Positions 17,027 through 24,771 of a stretch of DNA of 64,000 nt are shown here, one piece after another. The notes under the pieces were generated by a model, which did not search any database, was not told the origin of the DNA, and saw only the letters and a program-made list of their open reading frames with translations. The translations under genes and the position numbers were made by a program. The stretch is from Microtetraspora glauca (GTDB lineage: Bacteria > Actinomycetota > Actinomycetes > Streptomycetales > Streptomycetaceae): positions 1 to 64,000 of the forward strand of contig JOFO01000008.1 in the NCBI GenBank assembly GCA_000721275.1, in the 5' to 3' direction. Positions within the stretch are counted from its first letter, which is position 1. Every line of letters starts with the position of its first letter.

Positions 17027-18174
17027 GCGGCGGCCTCCGTCAGCGCTTCCTGCCGCAGCGTCCGCGCCCGGCGCAGCGCCGCCACCGCCGGGTCGTCCGG
17101 GTCGCCGGCCTCGCCGCGCGCGGCGGCCAGCACCGCGCCGACCGTCGTCAGCCCGCCCAGCTCGCCGCGCACCGCCCGCCCCAGGGTCTGCACCGCGTCC
17201 GCCGCCCGGGCCCGCGACCGGCAGTGGAAGCCCAGCTCGCAGGCGGCCAGGCACTCCGGCGCGTACGCGTGCGGGATCGCCTCCACGGCGGCGGCCAGCT
17301 CCTCGGCCGAACAGCCCCGCACGTCGAAGCTCAGCCCCTCCGGCAGCGCGTCGGCGATCTCCTCGATCCGGGTCAGCCGCTCCAGCTGCCGCCGGGTGAC
17401 CGCCCGCTGCCTGCGCACGTCCACCACGGACGCCGTCGGCAGGTTCGAGAAGTCCTTCGGGCAGACCAGCAGCACCGCGTGCCCGACCTCGGCGCCCTCG
17501 GTGAGCGCGGCGACCCGCTCCAGCGCCAGCACGTACACCGCCGCCTGCCGGGCCGCGGCCCCCACCTTCGCCGCGTCCGCGGCGCCGTCCACCATCGGGA
17601 ACGACTTGATCTCCACGACCGTCCACCGCCCGGCCGGGTCCACCACCACCGCGTCCGGCTCCAGGTGCACGGGCGAGCCCGCCACCTCCAGCGTCAGCAG
17701 CGGATGGTCGAGCAGCGTCCACCCGCCGGCCGCGGTCGCCTCGCGCAGCGCGAGCGCCGTCCGCGCGGTCCGCCCCTCGGGCCCGGACGCCGACAGGTCG
17801 GGTACGGCGACGGTCCCCGGGTCCTCGACGCCGAAGAGCCGCAGCAGCTCCCGTCCGCCGTCCGCCTTCACCTTCGCCTCGAAGCTGTTGCCGCGCACGA
17901 TCGCGAACTGCGACTGGCCGAACGGCGCCGGCGACCCCAGCCGGGACGCGAGCGCCCCCTTGTCCACCCCGGCGCCGTCGAGCAGCGCCCGCCGCCGGCA
18001 CCCCGGATTCGCCGCCAGCGCGGCCAGCGCCCGCGCGTCCAGCGGGCGCGGCGGAACCGCCGGCCCGCGCAGCTCGGCCAGTCTCTCCCGCGTCCTGCGC
18101 CGGCTCGCCGGGGTCGGCACGGGGTCCGTCGTCTGCGGCGGCCGTGACCCGCCGTCGTCCAGGGATGCGCTCAC
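17017..18174 (-). CDS. RecB/Cas4-like PD-(D/E)XK nuclease with probable Fe-S cluster
   Basis: 385 residues by the GTG at 18174. Nuclease motifs are 'RGNSFEAKV' (motif I, about 94-102), Asp174 in 'LEPDAVVV', Glu188-x-Lys190 in 'TVVEIKSFP' and Gln210-x3-Tyr214. Cys59 near the N-terminus and Cys308, Cys312, Cys318 near the C-terminus ('ECLAACELGFHCR') have the split 1+3 layout of the iron-sulfur nucleases AddB, Cas4 and Dna2. The predicted role is DNA end or strand cleavage. It is first in a coupled operon with the 529-residue protein and the helicase. No Shine-Dalgarno sequence is clear; an upstream GTG in frame remains possible. There are no cas genes nearby, so a CRISPR role is unlikely. Confidence 0.78.
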   Translation of the reverse strand: MSASLDDGGSRPPQTTDPVPTPASRRRTRERLAELRGPAVPPRPLDARALAALAANPGCRRRALLDGAGVDKGALASRLGSPAPFGQSQFAIVRGNSFEAKVKADGGRELLRLFGVEDPGTVAVPDLSASGPEGRTARTALALREATAAGGWTLLDHPLLTLEVAGSPVHLEPDAVVVDPAGRWTVVEIKSFPMVDGAADAAKVGAAARQAAVYVLALERVAALTEGAEVGHAVLLVCPKDFSNLPTASVVDVRRQRAVTRRQLERLTRIEEIADALPEGLSFDVRGCSAEELAAAVEAIPHAYAPECLAACELGFHCRSRARAADAVQTLGRAVRGELGGLTTVGAVLAAARGEAGDPDDPAVAALRRARTLRQEALTEAAACR

Positions 18175-18320
18175 CCGCGGAAGTCTCGCATCCGCCACTG
18201 ACAACGCGGGCGCGTTCCGGCCCAGGACACCGGGAGTTCGCGCCCGGGCCGCCTGCGCGATGATGAGAGGACCCGCCGAATCCGCGTATCCGCGCCGCAC
18301 CCCACTGGAGAGCACCACCC

Positions 18321-18917
18321 ATGGCACCGCGCATCCTGCTCGCCCGTCACGGCCAGACCGAGTGGTCGCTCCTCGGACGCCACACCGGCAGGACCGACAT
18401 CCCGCTGCTCGACGAGGGCCGGCGCGGCGCCAAGCTGCTCGGCGAGCGGCTGCACCGGGGCCCCTGGCAGGGGCTGCCCGGCGTCGAGGTGCGCACCAGC
18501 CCGCTGGTCCGCGCCCGCGAGACCTGCGACCTGGCCGGTTTCGGCGACCGCGCGGAGCCCTGGGACGCCCTGATGGAGTGGGACTACGGCGCCTACGAGG
18601 GCCTGACGCCCGCCCAGATCCAGGAGCTGCGCCCGGGCTGGCTGATCTGGCGCGACGCCGTCCCGGACGGCGAGTCGCTGGCCGAGCTGTCCGCCCGCGC
18701 CGACCAGGTCGTCGAGTGGGCCCGCTCGGCCGACCGGGACGTACTGGTCTTCGCCCACGGGCACATCCTCCGGTCCATCGGCGCCCGCTGGCTCGGCGAG
18801 GACGTCTCCTTCGCCGCCCGGATCCGCCTCGACCCGACGAGCCTGTCGGTGCTGGGCTGGGCGTACGGCGCGCCGGCGGTCGAGCGCTGGAACGACACGG
18901 GCCACCTGGAGGGCTGA
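18321..18917 (+). CDS. histidine phosphatase family protein
   Basis: 198 residues of the phosphoglycerate mutase-like superfamily. The catalytic '[10 protein letters not shown]' (His about 11) begins the protein, and the second active-site His is in 'VFAHGHILR'. '[10 protein letters not shown]' is also typical. It hydrolyses a phosphomonoester; the substrate is unknown. The ATG follows GGAGAG. It diverges from the nuclease operon with 146 bp between. Confidence 0.88.
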   Translation: MAPRILLARHGQTEWSLLGRHTGRTDIPLLDEGRRGAKLLGERLHRGPWQGLPGVEVRTSPLVRARETCDLAGFGDRAEPWDALMEWDYGAYEGLTPAQIQELRPGWLIWRDAVPDGESLAELSARADQVVEWARSADRDVLVFAHGHILRSIGARWLGEDVSFAARIRLDPTSLSVLGWAYGAPAVERWNDTGHLEG

Positions 18918-18929
18918 CCCGGGCGGTCC

Positions 18930-20216
18930 TCAGCCGCCGCTGAGGAGGAGCCGGGTCTCGGCCAGCAGCCCGCGGATCCGCGCCGACGCGATCCCGTCCA
19001 GCGACCGCGCCACCCGGCGCGCCTCCGCCTCGGCCTCGTCGCGGCGGCCGGCGCGGACGAGGTGGCCGGCGAGCTGGGCGCGGTAGAGCGCGAGGTTGCG
19101 GGCGAAGCGGGGGTGCTGGAGGACGGTGGCCCGGTGGGAGTGGCGGGCGGCGCGGCTCCAGTCGCCGAGGGCGGCCCAGGTGTGGGCCTCCAGGGCCTCC
19201 AGTTCGGGTTCGCCGAAGAAGGACATCCACTCGGGGTCCTGGTCGGCGTGGCCGCGGCCGAAGTGGTCGTGGGCGCGGCCGAGGCACGCCTCGGCCGCGG
19301 AGCGGTCGCCGAGTCCGGCCCAGGCGGCGGCCTCGCGCAGCGAGAGCAGGGCGAGCAGCCGGGGCGAGTCGAGCGGCGCGGCGGCCCGGAGCCCGGCCTG
19401 GGCGGCGCGGACGGCCTCGCGGTAGCGGCCGGTGTCGCGGGCGAGGAAGGACGTGTTGCAGAAGGCGTGCGCCTCCAGGGCCGCGTTGCCGGAGACCCGG
19501 GCGGTGGCCAGGGCCTCGGCGTAGTGGGACCGGGCGTCCTCGTGGCGGCCGGAGTCGTGGGCCAGCCAGCCCACCGAGAGGGACAGCTCGCCGGCGCCCG
19601 CGAGCAGCCGGTCCTCGGTGGAGCGGCGGGCCGCGGTCCCCTGGTCGAGCAGCGCGTAGGCGGTGCGGAGCGGCTGGGCGGCGGACGCGTACAGGCCGTC
19701 GGCGCCGTGCCGGTCGTCGAGCAGGCGGATGCGGCGGACGGCCTCCTCGACGGCGAGGACCTCGGCCTCGCCGACGCGGTGGGTGCCGCGGGGGCTGGGG
19801 ATCGCGGCGGCGGTGGAGCCGAGTCCCCAGGCGGCGGCCGCCACGGTGGCGGTGCCGCTGGTCATGAATGCGCGACGCAGCACGTCGCTCTCCTCATCGT
19901 TCCGGGTCGGGAGGGCGGGGGGCCCGGAGGCCCCGGCCGGTGCGGCCTGCCGTCGGCCGCGTACCGCCTCCCGGGCAGAGAAGCCCAGGTCGGCGAGGGT
20001 CAGCCCGGGGAACATGTGCAGGAAGACCCGCTCGTACGCGTAGTTCGGGCAGCGGATCTCGCCCGCCTCCACGCGCCCGATGTAGCGGGCGTCGCACGCG
20101 ACCTGTTCGCCGATCTCCCGTGCCGCCCGGCGGACCGAGGCGGCGAACTCCGCCGGCGACTGCTGACCGCGGAGCCGTCTGAAGGCGAGATTGGGAACTG
20201 CCCGTGACATGGCCAT
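18930..20216 (-). CDS. XRE-type HTH protein with TPR-like repeats
   Basis: 428 residues. The N-terminal part (about 10-75) looks like an XRE-type HTH ('LAFRRLRGQQSPAEFAASVRRAAREIGEQVACDARYIGRVEAG'), followed by a TPR-rich region (about 150-425) of repeated helical pairs with 'SGRHEDARSHYAEAL', 'TGRYREAVRAAQAGL' and similar. A hydrophobic Ala-rich segment around residue 120 is probably not a signal peptide. This layout is common for Streptomyces developmental regulators. It is divergent from a 130-residue protein with 225 bp between them. Ligand and targets are unknown. Confidence 0.82.
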   Translation of the reverse strand: MAMSRAVPNLAFRRLRGQQSPAEFAASVRRAAREIGEQVACDARYIGRVEAGEIRCPNYAYERVFLHMFPGLTLADLGFSAREAVRGRRQAAPAGASGPPALPTRNDEESDVLRRAFMTSGTATVAAAAWGLGSTAAAIPSPRGTHRVGEAEVLAVEEAVRRIRLLDDRHGADGLYASAAQPLRTAYALLDQGTAARRSTEDRLLAGAGELSLSVGWLAHDSGRHEDARSHYAEALATARVSGNAALEAHAFCNTSFLARDTGRYREAVRAAQAGLRAAAPLDSPRLLALLSLREAAAWAGLGDRSAAEACLGRAHDHFGRGHADQDPEWMSFFGEPELEALEAHTWAALGDWSRAARHSHRATVLQHPRFARNLALYRAQLAGHLVRAGRRDEAEAEARRVARSLDGIASARIRGLLAETRLLLSGG

Positions 20217-20369
20217 GGCCGAGCCCTCTCCTGGTGCTGCCGGTGTTCCGGCGGCATGAACGTACCTGCTGTGACCGGATGCCTACGCTGAGTTTGGCTA
20301 CAAATCGGATATCTCGCCTGCGATCTGCCATGAACTGCCATCCTTTGCGGCGGCGTGCCGCCGTAGCCG

Positions 20370-20399
20370 TTGACGCGCACGGGCGTTGAACCGTATGGG
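20370..20399 (+). promoter_or_regulatory. possible housekeeping promoter before the small gene at 20442
   Basis: TTGACG (20370-20375) and TATGGG (20394-20399) with an 18-bp spacer fit a vegetative sigma-factor promoter moderately well. The gap 20217-20441 also holds the inverted repeat CGGCGGC-GT-GCCGCCG (20348-20363) and a 10-bp-spaced direct repeat CTGCCAT (20325, 20335), which could be regulator contacts. Confidence 0.4.
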
Positions 20400-20441
20400 A
20401 GAGACGGAACGTGTCTCCTCTGGGAAAGCGAGGAGGGGTCC

Positions 20442-20834
20442 ATGTCAGAGAACGCCGCGCCTTTCGAGCCCTGCGACCTGGTGACCGTGCCCGCCCGGCA
20501 GGGCCTGGAGGCCGTCGACATCCTGCGCCGCAGCGGCGCCCCCGCCGTCGGGCCCGTCCTCCACGACGGCGCCTGCGACACGCTCGGCTTCCTCGTCCCG
20601 CCCGGCACCGCCGCCGCCTGGGACCTCCCCGGCAGCGCCTGCACCCGCACCTCCGGCCGCGGCCTGCGCCTCCCCGAACTCCCCGAACTGCCCGAGCCCG
20701 CGGGCGACGCCCCCCGCCCGGCCGGCTGGCTGCTGCCGCCCGGCGACACCGGCCCGGTCACCGACCCGGCCGTGCTGCGGCACGCGCTCGGCGAGGCCGC
20801 CCGGCTCATCGAGGCGGCCGACGGCTGTCACTGA
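20442..20834 (+). CDS. small hypothetical protein divergent from the XRE/TPR regulator
   Basis: 130 residues with no catalytic motif I recognise. Notable stretches are 'GACDTLGFLVPPGTAAAWDLPGS' and 'RPAGWLLPPGDTGPVTDPAVL'. The C-terminus is a helix ('LRHALGEAARLIEAAD'). The ATG at 20442 follows GAGGAGGGG by 4 bases; the frame is open to 20370 but that part is not coding-like. The divergent pairing with an XRE/TPR regulator resembles Streptomyces regulator/partner modules such as whiJ-like clusters, though this is not a DUF397 protein. Function is unknown. Confidence 0.72.
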   Translation: MSENAAPFEPCDLVTVPARQGLEAVDILRRSGAPAVGPVLHDGACDTLGFLVPPGTAAAWDLPGSACTRTSGRGLRLPELPELPEPAGDAPRPAGWLLPPGDTGPVTDPAVLRHALGEAARLIEAADGCH

Positions 20835-20867
20835 CGCCCCCGCCCCGGTCCGTCCGATAATGGACGG

Positions 20868-21731
20868 ATGGCCAGGAACAAGCAGCGCGAGCGGGCGGCG
20901 GCCGCCGCCGTCTCCGAGACCGTCGACGGCGGACTCGCCGAACTCCTCCCCGACCGCGACCGCCCCCGTGCCTGGACGCTGCTCCTCGACGGCGCCCCCC
21001 AGTCCCACGTGGACCTCGACGACCCCGCCGCGCTGACCTTCGAGTACCAGCGGCGGCTCGGCCACGTCGCCGACCTCGCCGCCCCGCCCGGCCGCCCCCT
21101 CCAGGCCGTGCACCTCGGCGGCGGCGCCTTCACCCTCGCCCGGTACGTCGCCGCGACCCGGCCCCGTTCCACCCAGCAGGTCGCCGAGATCGACGAGCCC
21201 CTGGTCCGCCTCGTCCGCCGGGAACTGCCGCTGGACCCCGGCGCCCGGATCCGGGTCCGCGCCACCGACGCCCGCGCCGGGCTCGCCAAAGTCCCCGACG
21301 GCTGGGCCGACCTGATCATCGCGGACGTCTTCCGCGGCGCCCGCACCCCCGCCCACCTGACCAGCACCGAGTTCCTGGCCGAGGTACGGCGCGCGCTGCG
21401 GCCCGGCGGCACGTACGCCGCCAACCTCGCCGACGGGCCGCCGCTCGCCCACCTCCGCGGCCAGATCGCCACCGCCGCCGCCGTCTTCCCCGAGCTGGCC
21501 CTGATCGCCGACCCGACGGTGCTGCGCGGACGCCGCTTCGGCAACGCGGTCCTCGTCGCCTCCGACCGGGAACTCCCGGTCGCCGACCTGACCCGCCGGG
21601 TCGCTGGCGACCCGCACCCCGGCCGGGTCGAACACGGCCGCCCGCTCGCCGACTTCACCGGCGGCGCCGCCCCGGTCACCGACGCCACCGCGAAGGCGTC
21701 GCCCGCCCCGCCGCCCTCCGTCTTCCGCTGA
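20868..21731 (+). CDS. spermidine synthase-like protein
   Basis: 287 residues with a Rossmann methyltransferase-like core: 'AVHLGGGAFTLARYVAATRP' (nucleotide or SAM-type glycine loop, about 83-102), 'VAEIDEPLV' (acidic residue after strand 2) and 'WADLIIADVFRGARTPAHLT' (about 144-163). This is the signature of spermine/spermidine synthase-like proteins. The catalytic 'D' is in 'ADVF'. Streptomyces carries many such proteins and a polyamine product is not certain. It starts 33 bp after the small gene at 20442 and may be co-transcribed. Confidence 0.82.
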   Translation: MARNKQRERAAAAAVSETVDGGLAELLPDRDRPRAWTLLLDGAPQSHVDLDDPAALTFEYQRRLGHVADLAAPPGRPLQAVHLGGGAFTLARYVAATRPRSTQQVAEIDEPLVRLVRRELPLDPGARIRVRATDARAGLAKVPDGWADLIIADVFRGARTPAHLTSTEFLAEVRRALRPGGTYAANLADGPPLAHLRGQIATAAAVFPELALIADPTVLRGRRFGNAVLVASDRELPVADLTRRVAGDPHPGRVEHGRPLADFTGGAAPVTDATAKASPAPPPSVFR

Positions 21732-21764
21732 ACGCACGCACGCACGGCCGGGCCGCGGGGAGGG

Positions 21765-22391
21765 TCAGGCGGCGCGCTCCTCGATCTGCACGCGGGGCGC
21801 CGAGTCGTGCCACAGGGCGAACACCGAGATCTCCCGCCCGCCCCCGGTGAACGTCACCCGGATCCACGACGGCTGCTTCCACACCTGCATCCGCCAGCCC
21901 GCCGCCGGGGTCGCCGACACCAGTTCGGCGGAGCTCTCGCCGAGGTCGAAGGTCACCCGGCCGCCATCCGTCGGATAGGACCTCACCCCCGAGGACGCGC
22001 CCGAGGACGCGCCCGGGGAGGAGCCGGACGGCGCCCCCGGCGACGGGTCCGAGGACGGGGCAGCCGGGGCCGTCGACGGCGCCGGCGTGGTCGGCGGCGG
22101 GGCCGCCGGGCGGGTGGGATCCGGGGAGGCGTCCGCCGGGGACGACGGGGGAGCGGTGGCCGGCGGGGTCGCCGCCGGACGGCTCGTCGAGGACGTCACC
22201 GGGTCGCCGATCGCGGTCTCCGCCGGCACGATCGCGGCCGGCGTGCCGACCGGCAGCGGCAGCGCGCGCGGCGGGTCGTAGACGGTGCCGGACAGCACCG
22301 TGTGCACTCCCCACCAGGAGAGCGTGACCGCCGCGCCGGTGGCGAGCGACCAGGCCAGGGCGTGAACGAGTCCTCTTCGCATCGGGGCCAT
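21765..22391 (-). CDS. membrane-anchored secreted hypothetical protein
   Basis: 208 residues. An N-terminal hydrophobic segment (about residues 9-27, 'HALAWSLATGAAVTLSWWGVH') anchors or exports it, followed by a long Pro/Ser/Thr/Ala-rich region (about 55-135) and a compact C-terminal domain with several Trp ('GWRMQVWKQPSWIRVTFTG'). The start ATG 22391 or the next ATG at 22382 are equally possible. It is divergent from the two-component system at 22471 with 79 bp between. The pairing suggests that it is a target or sensor accessory, but this is inference. Confidence 0.75.
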   Translation of the reverse strand: MAPMRRGLVHALAWSLATGAAVTLSWWGVHTVLSGTVYDPPRALPLPVGTPAAIVPAETAIGDPVTSSTSRPAATPPATAPPSSPADASPDPTRPAAPPPTTPAPSTAPAAPSSDPSPGAPSGSSPGASSGASSGVRSYPTDGGRVTFDLGESSAELVSATPAAGWRMQVWKQPSWIRVTFTGGGREISVFALWHDSAPRVQIEERAA

Positions 22392-22470
22392 AGTGCACCA
22401 CGCCCGGCCGGCCCCGGCGGGGAAGGTGCGGATGACCGGGGCGTCGCCCGAATGGCGTACGGTGCGGGCC

Positions 22471-23208
22471 ATGGCAAGTGTGCTCGTGGTCGAGGACGAC
22501 CAGTTCGTGCGCTCCGCCCTCATCCGCCAGCTGACGGAAGCCTCCTACACGGTACGGAGCGTCGGCACGGCCCTGGAGGCGCTGCGCGAGGTCGCCCATT
22601 TCCGCTTCGACGTCGTCGTGCTGGACCTCGGACTGCCCGACCTGGACGGGTCCGAGGCGCTGAAGATGCTGCGCGGCATCACCGACGTACCGGTGATCAT
22701 CGCGACCGCCCGGGACGACGAGGCCGAGATCGTGCGGCTGCTGCACGCCGGCGCCGACGACTACCTCGTCAAGCCGTTCTCCGTCGACCACCTCACCGCC
22801 CGGATGGCCGCCGTGCTCCGCCGCGCCCGGGCCGTCTCTGGGGAGCCCGCGCCGCCGACCGAACTCCGCGTCGGCGGACTCGCCATCGACCCGCTGCGCC
22901 GCCGGGCCGCGCTCGACGGCGTCCCGCTCGACCTGACCCGGCGCGAGTTCGACCTGCTCGCCTTCCTCGCCGGCCGGCCCGGCGTGGTCGTCCCCCGCAA
23001 GGAACTGCTCGCCGAGGTCTGGCAGCAGGCGTACGGCGACGACCAGACCATCGACGTCCACCTGTCCTGGCTGCGCCGGAAGCTCGGCGAGACGGCCGCC
23101 CGGCCGCGCTACCTGCACACCCTGCGCGGCGTCGGCGTGAAGCTGGAACCGCCCCGCGAACCCGCCGCCGAACCCGCTCCCGGACCCGCGCCGGAGCGGC
23201 AGCCGTGA
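22471..23208 (+). CDS. OmpR/PhoB-family response regulator
   Basis: 245 residues. Receiver domain 1-120: acidic 'VVEDD', phospho-acceptor Asp52 in 'VVLDLGLPDLDG', Lys in 'DDYLVKPF'. The winged-helix DNA-binding domain (about 130-228) shows 'LTRREFDLLAFLA' and 'TIDVHLSWLRRKLGE'. A Pro/Ala/Glu tail ends the protein. ATG 22471 starts the receiver fold directly. It lies 37 bp before its kinase. Confidence 0.92.
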   Translation: MASVLVVEDDQFVRSALIRQLTEASYTVRSVGTALEALREVAHFRFDVVVLDLGLPDLDGSEALKMLRGITDVPVIIATARDDEAEIVRLLHAGADDYLVKPFSVDHLTARMAAVLRRARAVSGEPAPPTELRVGGLAIDPLRRRAALDGVPLDLTRREFDLLAFLAGRPGVVVPRKELLAEVWQQAYGDDQTIDVHLSWLRRKLGETAARPRYLHTLRGVGVKLEPPREPAAEPAPGPAPERQP

Positions 23209-23245
23209 GAACCGGAGCGGCAGCCGCGGGACGGGAGCACCGGCC

Positions 23246-24634
23246 GTGAGATGGGCGCTCGTCAAGGTGGCGCTGGCCGTCACCGCCATGGTCGTCATCG
23301 CCTTCGCCGTCCCCCTCGGCCTCGTCGTCAAGGAGATGGCCCGCGACCGGGCCTTCTCCAACGCCGAGCGGCGGGCGGCCGGGCTCGCCCCGGTCCTCGC
23401 CATCACCACCGACCGGGCCGAGCTGGAGAAGGCCGTCGCCACCACCGAGGACGGCGCCGCCGGCCGGCTCGCCGTGCACGTCCCGCCCGCCGGGCCGGAC
23501 GGCCGCGCCCTGGAGATCGGCACCCGCCGCGCCGACGCCGGCGAACTGACCGCGACCCGCACCCTCGGCCGGGCGTCCATCGCCGAGGTCCCCGGCGGCT
23601 ACGCCCTGCTCCAGCCGACCGCGCTCAGCTCCGGCGAGGTCGCCGTCGTCGAACTCTTCGTCCCCGAGGCCGAGGTGACCAACGGCGTCGCCACCGCCTG
23701 GCTGGTCCTCGCCGGCGTCGGCGTCGCCCTGATCGCCGGCTCCCTCGCCGTCGCCGACCGGCTCGGCGTCCGCATGGTCCGCCCGGCCCAGCGGCTCGCC
23801 GGCGCCGCCCACGAACTCGGCGAGGGCCGGCTCGGCGTCCGGGTCCCCGAGGAGGGCCCGCCCGAACTGAAGTCGGCCGCCGTCGCGTTCAACTCCATGG
23901 CCGACCAGGTCGTGCAGCTCCTCGCCAACGAGCGGGAGCTCGCCGCCGACCTCTCCCACCGGCTGCGCACCCCGCTCACCGTGCTCCGCCTCAACGCCGC
24001 CTCGCTGGGCTCCGGCCCCGCCGCCGACCAGACCCGGGCCGCCGTCGAGCAGCTGGAGCGCGAGGTGGACACCATCATCCGCACCGCCCGCGAGGCGAAG
24101 CCGCAGACCACGGCGCCCACCGGCCCCGGCGCCGGCTGCGACGCCGCCGAAGTGGTCCGGGAGCGGATGGAGTTCTGGTCCGCGCTCGCCGAGGACGAGG
24201 GGCGGCTGGTCCGGCTCGCCGGGGTGGAGCGGCCGGTACGCATCCCGGTGGCGCGCCCCGAGCTCGTCGCCGCCCTCGACGCGCTGCTCGGCAACGTCTT
24301 CCGGCACACCCCCGAGGGCACCGCCTTCTCCGTCGACGTCCACAACGGCGAGGACGCGGTCATCGTCCTCGTCTCGGACGCGGGCCCCGGCATCGCCGAC
24401 CCGGACGCGGCGCTCGCCCGCGGCAACAGCGGCACCCGGGCCGGCTCCACCGGCCTCGGCCTCGACATCGTGCGCCGCATGGCCGAAACCACCGGCGGCG
24501 ACGTGCGGATCGGGCGCTCGGTGCTCGGCGGCACCGAGGTGCGGATCTGGATCGGGCTCGGCGGCCACCGCCCCGGCGGCGAGGGCCGCCGCGCCCGCCG
24601 GCCCGCCCGCCGCCGCAGGGCCGCGCGGCGCTGA
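23246..24634 (+). CDS. sensor histidine kinase, OmpR-type partner
   Basis: 462 residues. Two membrane segments (about 8-28 and 148-172) enclose an extracytoplasmic sensor of about 120 residues. HAMP follows (about 170-225). The HisKA box is 'ELAADLSHRLRTPLTVL' with His238. The HATPase domain shows 'LLGNVFRHT' (N box), 'SDAGPGI' (G1) and 'STGLGLDIV' (G2). The tail is Arg-rich. The start is a GTG. It forms an operon with the response regulator. The signal is unknown. Confidence 0.9.
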   Translation: MRWALVKVALAVTAMVVIAFAVPLGLVVKEMARDRAFSNAERRAAGLAPVLAITTDRAELEKAVATTEDGAAGRLAVHVPPAGPDGRALEIGTRRADAGELTATRTLGRASIAEVPGGYALLQPTALSSGEVAVVELFVPEAEVTNGVATAWLVLAGVGVALIAGSLAVADRLGVRMVRPAQRLAGAAHELGEGRLGVRVPEEGPPELKSAAVAFNSMADQVVQLLANERELAADLSHRLRTPLTVLRLNAASLGSGPAADQTRAAVEQLEREVDTIIRTAREAKPQTTAPTGPGAGCDAAEVVRERMEFWSALAEDEGRLVRLAGVERPVRIPVARPELVAALDALLGNVFRHTPEGTAFSVDVHNGEDAVIVLVSDAGPGIADPDAALARGNSGTRAGSTGLGLDIVRRMAETTGGDVRIGRSVLGGTEVRIWIGLGGHRPGGEGRRARRPARRRRAARR

Positions 24635-24771
24635 ACCTTTGCCGGTGCTGATGGCTCCCTTAAGCGGAGCCTAAGAATCCCAACCAGGCGCCCTCGTACG
24701 GCAATTGTCCGTTTCCCCGGCGCTAGCGTGCTGCCCGCACCCCACCCCCGCCCCACGGAGGCATCCCCAGC

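Noticed and set aside
17017..18174. Cas4 of a CRISPR system
   Set aside because: No cas1, cas2 or repeat array is present in the window; the partner is an SF1 helicase, so a repair or end-processing role fits better.
14792..18943. Open frame of 1383 codons on the + strand
   Set aside because: It is antisense to the helicase/nuclease operon and composed of Arg/Pro/Ala/Gly low-complexity sequence; the minus-strand genes carry real catalytic motifs.
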